Shown: in pieces, positions 19,583-27,441 of the stretch
How the letters are laid out: every line of letters begins with the position of its first letter
Position numbering within the stretch: the first letter of the stretch is position 1
Assembly (NCBI GenBank): GCA_903970595.1
Contig: CAJCJI010000533.1
Span: forward strand, 1 to 47,073
Direction of reading: 5' to 3'
DNA: 47,073 nt
From: Verrucomicrobiota bacterium
GTDB lineage: Bacteria > Pseudomonadota > Gammaproteobacteria > Nevskiales > Nevskiaceae
Notes under the pieces: generated by a model
Database searches by the model: none
What the model saw: only the letters and a program-made list of their open reading frames with translations
What the model was told of the DNA's origin: nothing
Made by a program: the position numbers and the translations under genes

Positions 19583-21631
19583 ATGAGCGCAGGAACTTCG
19601 TTTTTCGCCGAACTGCAGCGCCGCAACGTCTACAAGGTCGGCGCCATGTACGCGGTGGCCGGCTGGCTGCTGGTGCAGGTGGTGACGCAGGTGTTTCCCA
19701 TCTTCGACGTGTCGGCCCTGGTGCAGCGGATCATCGTGCTGGGCATCGTGGCCGGCTTCCCGGTGGCGCTGGTGCTGTCCTGGATTTACGAGCTGACGCC
19801 ACAGGGGATCGTCAGGACTGGCGAGGTGGCGCCGGATGCCTCGATTACGCGCCATACCGGGCAGCAGCTCAACCGCGCCATCATCGGCGTGCTGCTGATC
19901 GCGGTGCTGGTACTGCTGGCCAAGCTGTTCTGGCCACACTCTAGTACAGCAACGGCGGGCGGCGACAAGTCCATCGCCGTGCTGCCCTTCGACAACCTGT
20001 CCGACGACAAGGCCAACGCCTATTTCGCCGAGGGCATCCAGGACGAGATCCTCACCAAGCTGGCCGGCATCGCCGAGCTCAAGGTGATCTCGCGCACCTC
20101 CACCGAGAAATACAAGAGCCACCCGGACAACCTCAAGAGCGTGGCGGCGGAGCTGGGGGTGGGGCGCCTGCTGGAAGGCAGTGTCCAGAAGTCCGGCGAC
20201 AAGGTACGGGTCAACGTGCAGCTCATCGACGCGCCCACCGACACCCACCTGTGGGCCAACACCTACGACCGCGACCTCAGGGATGTATTCGCGGTGGAGA
20301 GCGAGGTCTCGCAGGACATCGCCGACGCCCTCAAGGCCAGGCTGACCCCCGGCGAAGCCGGCGCCCTGGCCAGCGTGCCAACCCACAACAGCGAAGCCTA
20401 CGACTGGTTCCTCAAGGGCGAGCACGATCAGCATCAGGGCGGGCTCGACGAAGCCATGGACCTCTTTCTCCCCGCCGAAGCCGAATACCGCCAGGCCATC
20501 GCCCTGGATCCCGGCTTTGCCCTGGCCTATGCCCAGCTCGCCTATACCCAGCTGACCCGCCACTGGTTTACCCGCCAGCCGCCCAGCGCCGCGGAGGAAA
20601 GCGAGATCAAGGCGGAGATCGCGCGCGCGCTGGAGCTGGCGCCCGAGCTTGCCGAAGCGCACCGTGCGCGAGGCTACCAGCTTTACTGGTTGCATTACGA
20701 CTTCGACGCTGCCATTGCCGAGTTCCAGAATGCGATCCGGTTGCAGCCCAGCGATGCGCAGGCCATGCAGGGCATAGCGGCCGTCGAGCGCCGCAAGGGC
20801 CGGTGGGCCGAAGCGCTGGCCTGGTTCGCCCGGGCTGCCGCCACGACCCCGCGCGACGGCACGGTGCTGTGCGAGTACGCCCTGACTCTGGACTTCATGC
20901 GCCGTTATGCCGAGGCCGCTCCGCTCTACGCCCAGGCCCTGGCCATCGACCCGGACAACCGGCGCGCGGCCTATTATCAGCGCCGCAGCCGCCTGCTCGG
21001 CCAGGGCGATGTGGCGGCAGCGCGGCAACAGACGGACAAGCTTTCCTCCAGTCCCCTGGCGGTCTTCGACCGCCTCGGCGGCGACGTGCTGAGCCTGGTC
21101 GGCACCCGCATTTACGTCGACGTCTTCGATCGCCGCTTCGACGATGTGCTGGCCACGGTGGATGCGGCGCCAGCGGATGCACCGGAGCAGCGGCGCCGGC
21201 TGACCGCGCGCGTGGCGATCCAGGTGCTGGCCGGGCGCAAACAGGCCGCCGGGCCCGAGTGCGAGGTGCTGCGGAGGCTGCTGCAGCCCGAGCTGGCGCA
21301 GCGGCCGGACGATCCCCAGGTGCTGACGCCGATGGCCTGGGCCGACATCTGCCTCGGCCGCGGCGACGAAGCGGTCAGCTTGATGCAGCATCTGGTCGAC
21401 CTGCTGCCCTTGAGCAAGGACGCCTACTTCAGCACCTTTAGCCTGGTCGGGCTGGCCGAGGTGCAGGCCCAGACTGGACGCGCCGACGAGGCGCTCAAGC
21501 TGATCCAGCAACTGCTGTCCATCCCGGCCGGCGGCGTAATATCCCCGGCGCGCCTCAAGCTGGACCCGGTATGGGACCCGCTGCGCGGCGACCCGCGCTT
21601 GCAGAAGCTGATCGCCGGCGCCGCCCCATGA
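19583..21631 (+). CDS. TolB/FlgO-like TPR membrane protein, copy 1 (682 aa)
   Basis: The N-terminus has FFAELQRRNVYKVGAMYAVA and two membrane helices (residues ~20-40 and ~47-70) ending WIYELTPQGI. A third helix (~100-115, IIGVLLIAVLVLLAKLF) precedes a FlgO/TolB-type domain (~130-260) starting KSIAVLPFDNLSDDK and including GRLLEGSVQKSGDKVRV and HLWANTYDRDL. The C-terminal ~400 residues are TPR-like helical repeats. Proteins of this build are common in gammaproteobacteria and are often loosely labelled adenylate cyclase or TPR protein; no cyclase domain is present here. The role is unknown. The next gene overlaps by four bases. Confidence 0.82.
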   Translation: MSAGTSFFAELQRRNVYKVGAMYAVAGWLLVQVVTQVFPIFDVSALVQRIIVLGIVAGFPVALVLSWIYELTPQGIVRTGEVAPDASITRHTGQQLNRAIIGVLLIAVLVLLAKLFWPHSSTATAGGDKSIAVLPFDNLSDDKANAYFAEGIQDEILTKLAGIAELKVISRTSTEKYKSHPDNLKSVAAELGVGRLLEGSVQKSGDKVRVNVQLIDAPTDTHLWANTYDRDLRDVFAVESEVSQDIADALKARLTPGEAGALASVPTHNSEAYDWFLKGEHDQHQGGLDEAMDLFLPAEAEYRQAIALDPGFALAYAQLAYTQLTRHWFTRQPPSAAEESEIKAEIARALELAPELAEAHRARGYQLYWLHYDFDAAIAEFQNAIRLQPSDAQAMQGIAAVERRKGRWAEALAWFARAAATTPRDGTVLCEYALTLDFMRRYAEAAPLYAQALAIDPDNRRAAYYQRRSRLLGQGDVAAARQQTDKLSSSPLAVFDRLGGDVLSLVGTRIYVDVFDRRFDDVLATVDAAPADAPEQRRRLTARVAIQVLAGRKQAAGPECEVLRRLLQPELAQRPDDPQVLTPMAWADICLGRGDEAVSLMQHLVDLLPLSKDAYFSTFSLVGLAEVQAQTGRADEALKLIQQLLSIPAGGVISPARLKLDPVWDPLRGDPRLQKLIAGAAP

Positions 21632-23682
21632 GCGCTCCTCCCGACAAGCCTTCCTTCTTCGCCGAGCTGCAGCGGCGCAACGTCTACAAGGTTGGCGCCA
21701 TGTACGCGGTGGCCGGCTGGCTGCTGGTGCAGGTGGTGACCCAGGTGTTTCCGATCTTCGACGTGTCGGCCCTGGTGCAGCGGATCATCGTGCTGGTCAT
21801 CGTCGCGGGCTTTCCCGTGGCGCTGGTGCTGTCCTGGATTTACGAGCTGACGCCGCAGGGCATTATCCGGACCGACGAGGTGGCGCCTGATGACTCGATA
21901 ACCCGTCATACCGGCCAGCGGCTCAACCGCGCCATCATCGGCGTGCTCTGTGTGGCGGTACTGGTGCTGCTGGCCAAGCTGTTCTGGCCGCATGCACCGC
22001 CGCAGGTGGCCGAAGCGGGCAATCCGGCGCCCGCCGCGACCGACAAGTCCATCGCCGTGCTGCCGTTCGAGAACCTGTCCGACGACAAGGCCAATGCCTA
22101 TTTTGCCGAGGGCATCCAGGACGAAATCCTCACCCGCCTGGCCAAGATCGGCGCGCTGAAAGTCATTTCGCGCACCTCCACCCAGCAGTACGCGGCCAAG
22201 CCCGGCAATCTGTCGCAGATCGCGCGCGAACTCGGCGTGGCCAATATTCTCGAAGGCAGCGTGCAGAAGGCAGGCGACGCGGTGCACATCAACGTGCAGC
22301 TGATCCGCGCCGCCGGCGACGAGCACCTGTGGGCGGAAAGCTACAACCGCAAGCTGGACGACATCTTCGGCGTGGAAGGCGAGGTGGCACAGACCATCGC
22401 CGATACGCTCAAGGCCGCGCTCACCGGCGCCGAGGTCCAGCAGCTTGCAGCCAGGCCGACGGCAAATGCCGCGGCCTACGACGCCTATCTGCGCGGCCTG
22501 GCTTTTGCCAATCGTGCCGACGCCCTTGTCCCCAATATCGCGAGCGGTATCGCCGCATTCCGCGAGGCGGTGCAACTGGACCCCGGTTTTGCCGCGGCCT
22601 GGGCCTGGCTGTCGCGCAGCTACGCCTTTGCCTACTGGCTGCAGGACCCGTCGGCGGGCAATCGGCAGGGCGCGCAAGAGGCCATGCAAAACGCCGTCAG
22701 GCTGGCGCCCGGCACGGCGGAAACGCTGATGGCGCAGGGCTTCTTCACTTATTGGATACAACGCGACTACGAGGGCGCCAAGCGCATTTTCGAGCAGGAG
22801 CGCCGCCTGTCCCCCAGCGACGACGCGGCGGTCTACGCGGTCGCCGCCATCAACCGCCGGCAGGGCAACTGGGAACAGAGCCTTGCATTGTTCGAGCAGG
22901 CGATCGACTTGAATCCGCGCGACATGCTGCTGCTGGTCGATGCCGCGACGACCGCAGTCTCGATGCGCGATGTGGCAAAGGCACAGCATCTGTTGGACCT
23001 GGGACTGGACGTGGCACCGGACGATCCCGGTGCACTGGGAGTTCAGGCCTTGTTGCTGCAGGAGTCCGGGAAAATCGACCAGGCTCAGAAGATTCTCGAC
23101 CGCGTACGGATTGCGCAGGGCGACGACAACCTGATAATCACCTTCGCCTATAACGCGACGCTCGGGCACGCCTGCGCTCCCGCCATTGCACTGCTCGGAG
23201 CGCAGCTGGCAAAGCCCGAGACTCTGGACATCAGGCTGGGCGTATATCAATTGCTGCTGGCGGACCTGCAGCGGCATGCCGGCGATGCGGCCGCCGCGAA
23301 TGCGGGCTATAAGCAGGCGCAGGCGACACTGCAGGACGCCTTGCGCACCGAGCCCGATAATCCCAATCTGGTCGTGGCGCTGGCGCAGGTCGAGGCCGGG
23401 CTCGGCAACCGGGCGGCGGCCCTGGAACAAGGCCGCCGCGCAACTGCACTGCTGCCGGAATCGAAGGATGCCTATATCGGGCCGACTTACGAGGAAACCC
23501 TGGCCCGCCTGCAAGCGCGTTTCGGCGACAAGGACGCGGCCATTGCCGGCATTCGGCACTTGCTTGGCATCGCCTACGGCGGCCCGCCGCTGACACCGCC
23601 GCTGTTGCGGCTGGATCCGGACTTCGACCAGCTGCGCGGCGATCCGCGCTTCCAGAAGCTGCTTGCCGGCGACCTGCAATGA
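21628..23682 (+). CDS. TolB/FlgO-like TPR membrane protein, copy 2 (684 aa)
   Basis: The architecture matches copy 1: membrane segment, third helix, FlgO/TolB-like domain (KSIAVLPFENLSDDKANAYF), then TPR repeats. At the DNA level the first ~230 bases are almost identical to those of copy 1, mostly silent changes. The TolB-like domain is clearly similar and the TPR half has diverged widely. That gradient suggests duplication followed by either relaxed selection on the repeats or gene conversion at the 5' end. ATG 21628 overlaps the stop of copy 1 (ATGA), so the pair is made from one transcript, perhaps as a hetero-oligomer. Confidence 0.82.
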   Translation: MSAPPDKPSFFAELQRRNVYKVGAMYAVAGWLLVQVVTQVFPIFDVSALVQRIIVLVIVAGFPVALVLSWIYELTPQGIIRTDEVAPDDSITRHTGQRLNRAIIGVLCVAVLVLLAKLFWPHAPPQVAEAGNPAPAATDKSIAVLPFENLSDDKANAYFAEGIQDEILTRLAKIGALKVISRTSTQQYAAKPGNLSQIARELGVANILEGSVQKAGDAVHINVQLIRAAGDEHLWAESYNRKLDDIFGVEGEVAQTIADTLKAALTGAEVQQLAARPTANAAAYDAYLRGLAFANRADALVPNIASGIAAFREAVQLDPGFAAAWAWLSRSYAFAYWLQDPSAGNRQGAQEAMQNAVRLAPGTAETLMAQGFFTYWIQRDYEGAKRIFEQERRLSPSDDAAVYAVAAINRRQGNWEQSLALFEQAIDLNPRDMLLLVDAATTAVSMRDVAKAQHLLDLGLDVAPDDPGALGVQALLLQESGKIDQAQKILDRVRIAQGDDNLIITFAYNATLGHACAPAIALLGAQLAKPETLDIRLGVYQLLLADLQRHAGDAAAANAGYKQAQATLQDALRTEPDNPNLVVALAQVEAGLGNRAAALEQGRRATALLPESKDAYIGPTYEETLARLQARFGDKDAAIAGIRHLLGIAYGGPPLTPPLLRLDPDFDQLRGDPRFQKLLAGDLQ

Positions 23683-23903
23683 GCACGCCTGCGGCCAGGC
23701 GATCCTGCTTCGCCGAACTGCAGCGCCGCCGCGTAGCTTCGCCCGGCCGAATTCGCCCCAATTGCGTCAACCGCCCTGAAGCCGCGCTGCGACCGGCAAC
23801 CGGCGCAAGCAGCCGGCATGCAGACCCTGCAGTATTTTTTGCACAAAACATCTCCGCTTTTCAGTCAGTTACGCCCCGAACGCCGCTGTGTGACCGCGCA
23901 TAA
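23679..23903 (+). pseudogene. Truncated third TolB/TPR copy
   Basis: An ATG overlapping the copy 2 stop (ATGA) starts MSTPAARRSCFAELQRR, which matches the N-terminus of copies 1 and 2 (SFFAELQRRN). After that the frame reads RVASPGRIRPNC and shows no membrane helix, so similarity stops at about 23735. This looks like the remnant of a third tandem gene whose body has been deleted. The frame happens to stay open to 23903. Confidence 0.6.
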
Positions 23904-23983
23904 AAACGACTTTCCAACTGCGAAATTGTCACAAGCTCTGGAATATCCTTGAAACGCCCAGACATTGGAGTGGGAGCATTGCC
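23736..23983. other. Region between TPR remnant and egtB
   Basis: This stretch holds the degenerate tail of the third TPR copy and then the egtB upstream region. Bases 23900-23960 are relatively AT-rich and probably contain the egt promoter, but I cannot choose convincing -35 and -10 hexamers. No terminator hairpin with a T-run is visible. Confidence 0.35.
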
Positions 23984-25258
23984 ATGGACGCGACACCCAT
24001 CATCCAAGCCGCCGCCAAGCTCAAGGATCTAGCTGCGCTCTACCGCGACGTCCGGCAAACCAGCCGCGCGCTCGGCCTGCCGCTGTCGGACGCCGACGCC
24101 ACCGTGCAATCGATGCCGGACGCCAGCCCGGCGAAGTGGCATCTGGCGCATACCACCTGGTTCTTCGAGACCATGGTGCTGGCGCCGTACCTGCCGGACT
24201 ACCCGCTGTTCGATCCAGCCTACAACTACCTCTTCAACTCCTATTACGAAAGCGTCGGCGCACGTCATCCGCGCCCCCGCCGCGGCATGCTCACGCGCCC
24301 CTCACTGGACGCGGTCTATGCCTATCGCGAGCACGTCGATCTCGCGATGGACCGCCTGCTGCAAGGCAGGGTCGATGTGCAAGCCGCTGCGCTGGTCGAG
24401 TTGGGCTGCCATCATGAGCAGCAGCACCAGGAACTGCTGCTCACCGACATCCTGCACCTGTTCGCGCAGAACCCGCTGCGTCCCGCTTACAAGGCGCCGG
24501 AGCCGCTGCCGGTGCAGCGCGAAAACTCCGCCGCGGTGCGTTACCTGGAATTTGGCGGCGGCATCGTCGAGATCGGCCACGGCGGCAATGGCTTCGCGTT
24601 CGACAGCGAGGGTCCGCGGCATCGCGTGCTGCTGGAGCCGTTCCGCCTGGCCGACCGCCTGGTCAGCAACCGCGAGTGGGTGGAGTTCATCGCCGACGGC
24701 GGCTACCGCAACCCCTTGCTATGGCTGTCCGAGGGTTGGGCGAAGATCAATGCCGAAGGCTGGACTGCGCCGCTGTACTGGGAGCCGGTCGAGGACGGCT
24801 ATTGCGCCATGACCCTGCGCGGCATGCAGGCTGTCGATCCCGCGGCGCCGGTTGCGCACCTGAGCTATTACGAGGCGGATGCCTACGCCCGCTGGGCCGC
24901 CCGCCGCCTGCCCACCGAGTTCGAATGGGAGCACGCGGCGCGGGACCTGCCGCCGGTCGGCAACTTTGCCGACTCCGGCCGCCTGCGTCCGCGCCCGGCG
25001 CCGGCCGGCGAGGGCCTGCTCCAGATGTACGGCGATGTCTGGCAGTGGACCGCCAGCGCCTTCTCGCCCTATCCGCGCTTCCGCCCCGCCGAGGGTGCGG
25101 TGGGCGAATACAACGGCAAGTTCATGTCCGGTCAGTTGGTGCTGCGCGGCGGGTCATGCGTGACACCCGCCGGTCATGTGCGCGCCAGCTACCGCAATTT
25201 CTTTCCCCCGGATGCCCGCTGGCAATTCTCCGGGCTGCGCCTGGCCGAGGATCTCTAG
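23984..25258 (+). CDS. egtB: Ergothioneine biosynthesis protein EgtB (424 aa)
   Basis: EgtB is a non-haem iron sulfoxide synthase that joins trimethylhistidine (hercynine) to a thiol donor. The N-terminal DinB-like domain supplies the iron ligands: a histidine in KWHLAHTTWFFE (~53-57) and two in CHHEQQHQELLL (~142-146). The C-terminal half (~185-424) is an FGE-sulfatase domain, with FEWEHAARDLP, MYGDVWQWTASAF and LRGGSCVTPAGHVRASYRNFF. No egtA, egtC or egtE is present nearby, so cysteine rather than gamma-glutamylcysteine may be the thiol donor, or those steps are encoded elsewhere. egtD follows two bases later. Confidence 0.93.
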   Translation: MDATPIIQAAAKLKDLAALYRDVRQTSRALGLPLSDADATVQSMPDASPAKWHLAHTTWFFETMVLAPYLPDYPLFDPAYNYLFNSYYESVGARHPRPRRGMLTRPSLDAVYAYREHVDLAMDRLLQGRVDVQAAALVELGCHHEQQHQELLLTDILHLFAQNPLRPAYKAPEPLPVQRENSAAVRYLEFGGGIVEIGHGGNGFAFDSEGPRHRVLLEPFRLADRLVSNREWVEFIADGGYRNPLLWLSEGWAKINAEGWTAPLYWEPVEDGYCAMTLRGMQAVDPAAPVAHLSYYEADAYARWAARRLPTEFEWEHAARDLPPVGNFADSGRLRPRPAPAGEGLLQMYGDVWQWTASAFSPYPRFRPAEGAVGEYNGKFMSGQLVLRGGSCVTPAGHVRASYRNFFPPDARWQFSGLRLAEDL

Positions 25259-25260
25259 CA

Positions 25261-26232
25261 ATGCTCGATACCGTTCACTACAAAACCCGGCAGCGCGAAG
25301 CCTTCCGCGACGACGTGGTCGCCGGCCTCTCCGCCGCCGGCAAGACGCTGCCCAGCCGCTGGCTCTACGACGACCGCGGCTGCGAACTGTTCGAGCGCAT
25401 CACGGCGCTGGAGGAGTACTACCCCACCCGCACCGAAACCGCGATCCTGCGCCAACACGCGGCGGAGATGGCCGAGTTGTGCGGGCCGGGCGCCAGCCTG
25501 CTCGAATACGGTGCCGGCGCCGGCGTCAAGACCGAAATCCTGCTTGGCGCGCTGCACTCGCCCCGTGCCTATCTGCCGGTCGATATCGCCGGCGATTTCC
25601 TGGACCTGACCGCGGCGCGCATCCGCCGGCGTTTTCCGCGGCTGGAAGTACAGCCGCTGGTCGCCGACTTCACCACGGATTTCGATCTGCCGGACGAACT
25701 GCCCGCGGCGGGCCGCGTCGGCTTCTTCCCGGGCTCCACCATCGGCAATCTCGACGCCGCCGAGACCGCGGCCTTTCTGCGCCAGATGCGCCGCCATGCC
25801 GGCCGCCAGGGCGCCGCCATCATCGGCGTCGACCTGCGCAAGGACCTTTCGATCCTGCTGCCCGCCTATGACGACCTCGAGGGCATCACGGCCGAGTTCA
25901 ATCTCAATCTCCTGCACCGCATCAACCGCGAGCTGGACGCCGACTTCGCGCCTGACCAGTTCCGCCACCAGGCGCGCTGGAACGAGGCCGAATCGGCAGT
26001 CGAAATGCACTTGGTGAGCCAGTGCGCGCAAACCGCGGCAGTCGACGGCCAGGTGTTCCATTTCGCACCCGGAGAAACCATCCACACTGAAAGCTCGCGC
26101 AAGTACGACCCCGCCGGCTTCGGCGCCGCGGCACAGCGCGCCGGCTGGCGCGTGGAGCATATCTGGACCGACCCCGCGCGGCGCTTTGCCGTGTTCGGAC
26201 TCAAGGCGGTCCCCAACCGGAGATTCGAATGA
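25261..26232 (+). CDS. egtD: L-histidine N-alpha-methyltransferase EgtD (323 aa)
   Basis: EgtD trimethylates histidine to hercynine with three S-adenosylmethionines, the first step of ergothioneine synthesis. Landmarks are LPSRWLYDDRGCELFERIT and EEYYPTRTE near the N-terminus, the SAM loop LLEYGAGAGVKTEILL (~80), YLPVDIAGDFL, FFPGSTIGNLD (~161) and DLRKD. The length of ~320 residues is typical. The start ATG 25261 is two bases after the egtB stop; the stop overlaps the DUF427 gene. Confidence 0.94.
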   Translation: MLDTVHYKTRQREAFRDDVVAGLSAAGKTLPSRWLYDDRGCELFERITALEEYYPTRTETAILRQHAAEMAELCGPGASLLEYGAGAGVKTEILLGALHSPRAYLPVDIAGDFLDLTAARIRRRFPRLEVQPLVADFTTDFDLPDELPAAGRVGFFPGSTIGNLDAAETAAFLRQMRRHAGRQGAAIIGVDLRKDLSILLPAYDDLEGITAEFNLNLLHRINRELDADFAPDQFRHQARWNEAESAVEMHLVSQCAQTAAVDGQVFHFAPGETIHTESSRKYDPAGFGAAAQRAGWRVEHIWTDPARRFAVFGLKAVPNRRFE

Positions 26233-26606
26233 GCAGCAAACCCGTGAAGCAACCCGGCCCCGATCACCCGATCAGCGTCACGCCGAGCCGGGAACACATC
26301 GTGGTCCGCGTCGCCGGAAGCGTCATCGCCGACACCCGCGCTTCCCTCACCCTGAAGGAAGCGAACTATCCGGCGGTGCATTACATTCCGCGCGCGGACG
26401 TGGACATGTCCCTGCTGCAGCGCACTGACCACGCCACCTATTGCCCCTACAAGGGCGATTGCTCGTACTACAGCATCCCCGAAGGCGACGCGCGTTCGGT
26501 CAACGCCGTGTGGAGCTACGAGGCGCCGTACGAGGCCGTGGCGCAGATCAAGGACCACGTCGCGTTCTATCCAGATCGGGTGGACAGCATCAACATCCAG
26601 CCCTGA
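26229..26606 (+). CDS. DUF427 domain protein (125 aa)
   Basis: A single DUF427 (NTP_transf_9) domain: VRVAGSVIADTRASLTLKE, the YIPRADVDMSLL segment, and TYCPYKGDCSYYSI with AVWSYEAPYEAV and DHVAFYPDRVD. The conserved CPYKG(D)-YYS block is the hallmark. Biochemical function is unknown. It overlaps egtD by ATGA and so is translated together with the ergothioneine genes; a role linked to ergothioneine is possible but unproven. Confidence 0.88.
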   Translation: MSSKPVKQPGPDHPISVTPSREHIVVRVAGSVIADTRASLTLKEANYPAVHYIPRADVDMSLLQRTDHATYCPYKGDCSYYSIPEGDARSVNAVWSYEAPYEAVAQIKDHVAFYPDRVDSINIQP

Positions 26607-26655
26607 AGCGCATCCAGCCCTTACACGCTGGACAATCCGCCCCCCGTCTTGTGCA

Positions 26656-27441
26656 ATGGCCGGGACGCCGCTCCGGCGCCCGCGGGGAACGCCATTGTTC
26701 AGCCTGGAGAAGGTCAGCAAGCACTATGCGGGAACCGACGCCGGCGTCGTTGCGCTGAACCAGGTCAGCCTCCGCTTCGAGCCGGGCACCGTCACCGCCC
26801 TGATCGGTACCAGCGGCTCCGGAAAATCCACCCTGCTGCGAATGCTGATCGGCCTGGACCGGCCCGACGGCGGCCGGGTCCTGGTCGGCGGCAAACCACT
26901 GCTGCCCGATGAACACCTGGCGCTGCGGCGGCGGGTCGGTTACGTCACGCAGGATGGCGGCCTGTTTCCGCACCTGACGGCGCGCGACAACCTGGCCCTG
27001 CTGCCGCGCCATCTGGGTTGGAACCCGGAGCGCATCGACGCGCGCGCCCGGGAACTGGCGGCCCGCATGCAGTTGCCGCCGGAGCTGTTGCGGCGCTATC
27101 CGGCCGAACTGTCCGGCGGGCAGCGCCAGCGGGTCGCCGTGATGCGCGCCCTGATGAGCAGCCCGGATGCGCTGCTGCTCGACGAACCGCTCGGCGCCCT
27201 GGACCCGGTGGTGCGCTTCGACCTGCAGGAGCAATTGCGCCAGGTCTTCGCCACCTATGCGAATACCGTGGTCCTGGTCACCCACGATCTTGCCGAAGCC
27301 GCCTTCCTCGCCTCGCGCCTGGTGCTGATCCATGACGGCAGCGTGGTACAGGACGGTACGCCGGAGGACTTCATGGCGCGTCCGGCGGACGACTTCGTGC
27401 GCCGTTTCACCGGCGCCCAACGGCGTTTGCCGCAGGCGTGA
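26656..27441 (+). CDS. ABC transporter ATPase, osmoprotectant/EgtV type (261 aa)
   Basis: All ATPase motifs are present: Walker A GTSGSGKST (~55), Q-loop YVTQDGGLFPHLT, signature LSGGQRQR, Walker B ALLLDEPLGALDP and H-loop LVTHD. The Q-loop LFPHLT and general sequence match the quaternary-amine group (OpuCA, YehX, EgtV). There is no C-terminal CBS pair, unlike OpuCA. It powers the fused binding-protein/permease encoded next (GTGA overlap). It starts 49 bases after the DUF427 gene on the same strand, so it can be read from the egt promoter. Confidence 0.88.
   Translation: MAGTPLRRPRGTPLFSLEKVSKHYAGTDAGVVALNQVSLRFEPGTVTALIGTSGSGKSTLLRMLIGLDRPDGGRVLVGGKPLLPDEHLALRRRVGYVTQDGGLFPHLTARDNLALLPRHLGWNPERIDARARELAARMQLPPELLRRYPAELSGGQRQRVAVMRALMSSPDALLLDEPLGALDPVVRFDLQEQLRQVFATYANTVVLVTHDLAEAAFLASRLVLIHDGSVVQDGTPEDFMARPADDFVRRFTGAQRRLPQA

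Noticed and set aside
19271-23679. Long open frames antisense to the TolB/TPR pair
   Set aside because: Their mutual similarity simply reflects the duplicated sense genes; no domain is recognisable.
19583-23682. Adenylate cyclase annotation for the TPR proteins
   Set aside because: No class III cyclase catalytic domain is present; the middle domain is TolB/FlgO-like.
24540-25258. Formylglycine-generating or sulfatase-modifying enzyme
   Set aside because: The C-terminal FGE-like domain is part of EgtB; the DinB-like iron ligands and egtD next door settle the identity.
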